From positions 1 to 47,165 of the forward strand of contig JALQYK010000065.1 of NCBI GenBank assembly GCA_023254115.1: a DNA stretch of 47,165 bases, written 5' to 3'. The notes under the pieces were generated by a model. That model was not told the origin of the DNA, made no database searches, and saw only the letters and a list, made by a program, of their open reading frames with translations. The translations under genes were made by a program, and so were the position numbers. Origin of the DNA: Polynucleobacter sp. Its GTDB lineage: Bacteria > Pseudomonadota > Gammaproteobacteria > Burkholderiales > Burkholderiaceae. Shown here piece by piece: positions 46,111-47,165 of the stretch (its first letter is position 1; each line of letters opens with the position of its first letter).

Positions 46111-47165
46111 TTACTTAACTGTTGGAGGTGTTTCAAAAGTATGGAATGGCGCTGGAGATGGAACAGTCCACTCTAAACCTTGTGCATTTTCCCATGCTTG
46201 TGCTTCAGCTTTTTTACCACCACGATATGTTGGCAATACCACGAACAACAAGAAGTAAACCTGCATCAAACCAAAACCAAGACCGCCAATAGAAGCTACA
46301 GCATTAAAATCTGCAAACTGCACTGGATAGTCAGCATAACGACGTGGCATACCAGCCAAACCTAAGAAATGCATCGGGAAGAATGTTAGGTTGAAGAAAA
46401 TCATTGAACCCCAGAAGTGAACCTTACCGCGGAATTCGTTCACCATGAAACCTGTCCACTTTGGTGCCCAGTAGTAGAAGCCAGCAAATAGCGCAAACAA
46501 TGAACCAGCCACCAATACATAGTGGAAGTGGGCAACCACGTAGTAAGTGTCTTGTAGGCCAATATCAATTGGGGCCATCGCTAAAACAAGTCCAGTAAAG
46601 CCGCCAATTGTGAATACAAAGATGAATCCAATCGCCCACAGCATGGCGGTTTCAAAGGTCATTGAACCTTTCCACATCGTTGCAACCCAGTTAAAAATCT
46701 TCACACCAGTTGGTACGGCAATCAACATCGTGGCGTACATAAAGAAGAGTTGTCCAGTCACTGGCATACCTGTGGTGAACATATGATGCGCCCAAACAAT
46801 GAATGACAAGATTGCAATGGATGATGTGGCATAAACCATTGATTCGTAGCCAAACAAGCGTTTTCTAGCAAAAACAGGAACAACCTCGCTGATAATGCCA
46901 AAGGCTGGCAAGATCATGATGTAAACCTCAGGGTGGCCAAAGAACCAGAAAATATGCTGGTACATCACAGGGTCGCCACCGCCGGCTGCGGAGAAGAAGC
47001 TAGTACCAAAGTGGCGGTCGGTTAGAACCATGGTGATTGCGCCTGCTAGTACAGGCATCACTGCAATTAATAAATACGCAGTGATCAACCAAGTCCAGCA
47101 AAACATTGGCATTTTCATGAGCGTCATGCCTGGTGCGCGCATATTCAAAATGGTCACGATGATAT
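46111..47165 (-). CDS. ctaD: Cytochrome c oxidase subunit I (aa3 type), 5' end outside the window
   Basis: The frame stays open to the right edge (ATC codons at 47158-47163), so the N-terminal part of the gene is missing; about 351 codons are visible. The heme-copper core is present: the cross-linked His-Tyr pair in [15 protein letters not shown], CuB histidines in WAHHMFTTG, the K-channel region [14 protein letters not shown], and heme ligands in [10 protein letters not shown]. About eight of twelve helices are covered. Codon usage and sequence are ordinary. Upstream neighbour coxB is expected beyond the edge. Confidence 0.97.
   Translation of the reverse strand, partial: IIVTILNMRAPGMTLMKMPMFCWTWLITAYLLIAVMPVLAGAITMVLTDRHFGTSFFSAAGGGDPVMYQHIFWFFGHPEVYIMILPAFGIISEVVPVFARKRLFGYESMVYATSSIAILSFIVWAHHMFTTGMPVTGQLFFMYATMLIAVPTGVKIFNWVATMWKGSMTFETAMLWAIGFIFVFTIGGFTGLVLAMAPIDIGLQDTYYVVAHFHYVLVAGSLFALFAGFYYWAPKWTGFMVNEFRGKVHFWGSMIFFNLTFFPMHFLGLAGMPRRYADYPVQFADFNAVASIGGLGFGLMQVYFLLFVVLPTYRGGKKAEAQAWENAQGLEWTVPSPAPFHTFETPPTVK

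Overview
From about base 648 onward, the window is a compact chromosomal segment of a low-GC betaproteobacterium. Gene content and order match the conserved Burkholderiales housekeeping backbone, and the base composition (roughly 42-45% GC by eye) points to a freshwater Polynucleobacter-like member of the Burkholderiaceae. This placement is inferred from synteny and protein motifs only. Coding density is very high, most spacers are under 100 bp, and no stretch over 300 bp lacks a gene. I see no CRISPR array, IS element, prophage, toxin-antitoxin or defence gene in the betaproteobacterial part.

The first ~640 bases do not belong to that backbone. They are AT-rich (about 33% GC over the first 420 bases, hand count). 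They encode an in-frame slice of a repeat-rich PKD/Ig-like surface protein of Bacteroidota type, which breaks off at the start of its third repeat, exactly at the end of aspS. The most economical reading is a chimeric assembly join; a real insertion is possible but less likely.

Layout. (1) 648-11183, minus strand: a long run read from a 1278-residue FAD/Fe-S oxidoreductase (DUF3683 type) through DUF971, ubiE, a Tim44-domain membrane protein, ubiJ, ubiB and DUF502 to aspS, joining ubiquinone synthesis and respiratory functions. (2) 11279-16777: a yqaA-like membrane protein, ilvA, a cytosolic 5'-nucleotidase, queF, ssb and an MFS transporter. (3) 16817-27327, plus strand: uvrA, then the LPS-precursor and export block kdsD-kdsC-lptC-lptA-lptB, then rpoN-hpf-ptsN-hprK-rapZ (nitrogen sigma factor, ribosome hibernation, nitrogen-PTS and HPr kinase). 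(4) 27281-29163, minus: mutY and mutM (8-oxoguanine repair). (5) 29199-34004, plus: a TPR protein fused to a LolB domain, ispE, tRNA-Gln(UUG), prs, rplY and pth. (6) 34007-38096, minus: ferredoxin, coaD, rsmD and a pair of M16 peptidases, one with and one without the zinc motif. (7) 38118-39946, plus: ftsY and rpoH, the latter behind a perfect CIRCE operator. (8) 39960-47165: cytochrome c oxidase biogenesis genes (sco, ctaB, ctaA, an uncharacterised membrane protein, surf1, a DUF2909 protein, coxC, a DUF2970 protein, ctaG, a 41-residue small membrane protein) and the 3' part of ctaD/coxA, which runs off the end.

I did not find a convincing new multi-gene system. The observations most worth a second look are the foreign join at 639-651, the TPR-LolB fusion that lacks a lipobox, the perfect CIRCE element lying over the rpoH ribosome-binding region, a ubiJ reading frame whose homology extends upstream of any standard start through a perfect hairpin, an expanded Fe-S loop in MutY, an rho-independent terminator built into the rpoH 3' coding end, and a recurring layout in which a -10-like hexamer sits only 6-11 nt before the ATG.
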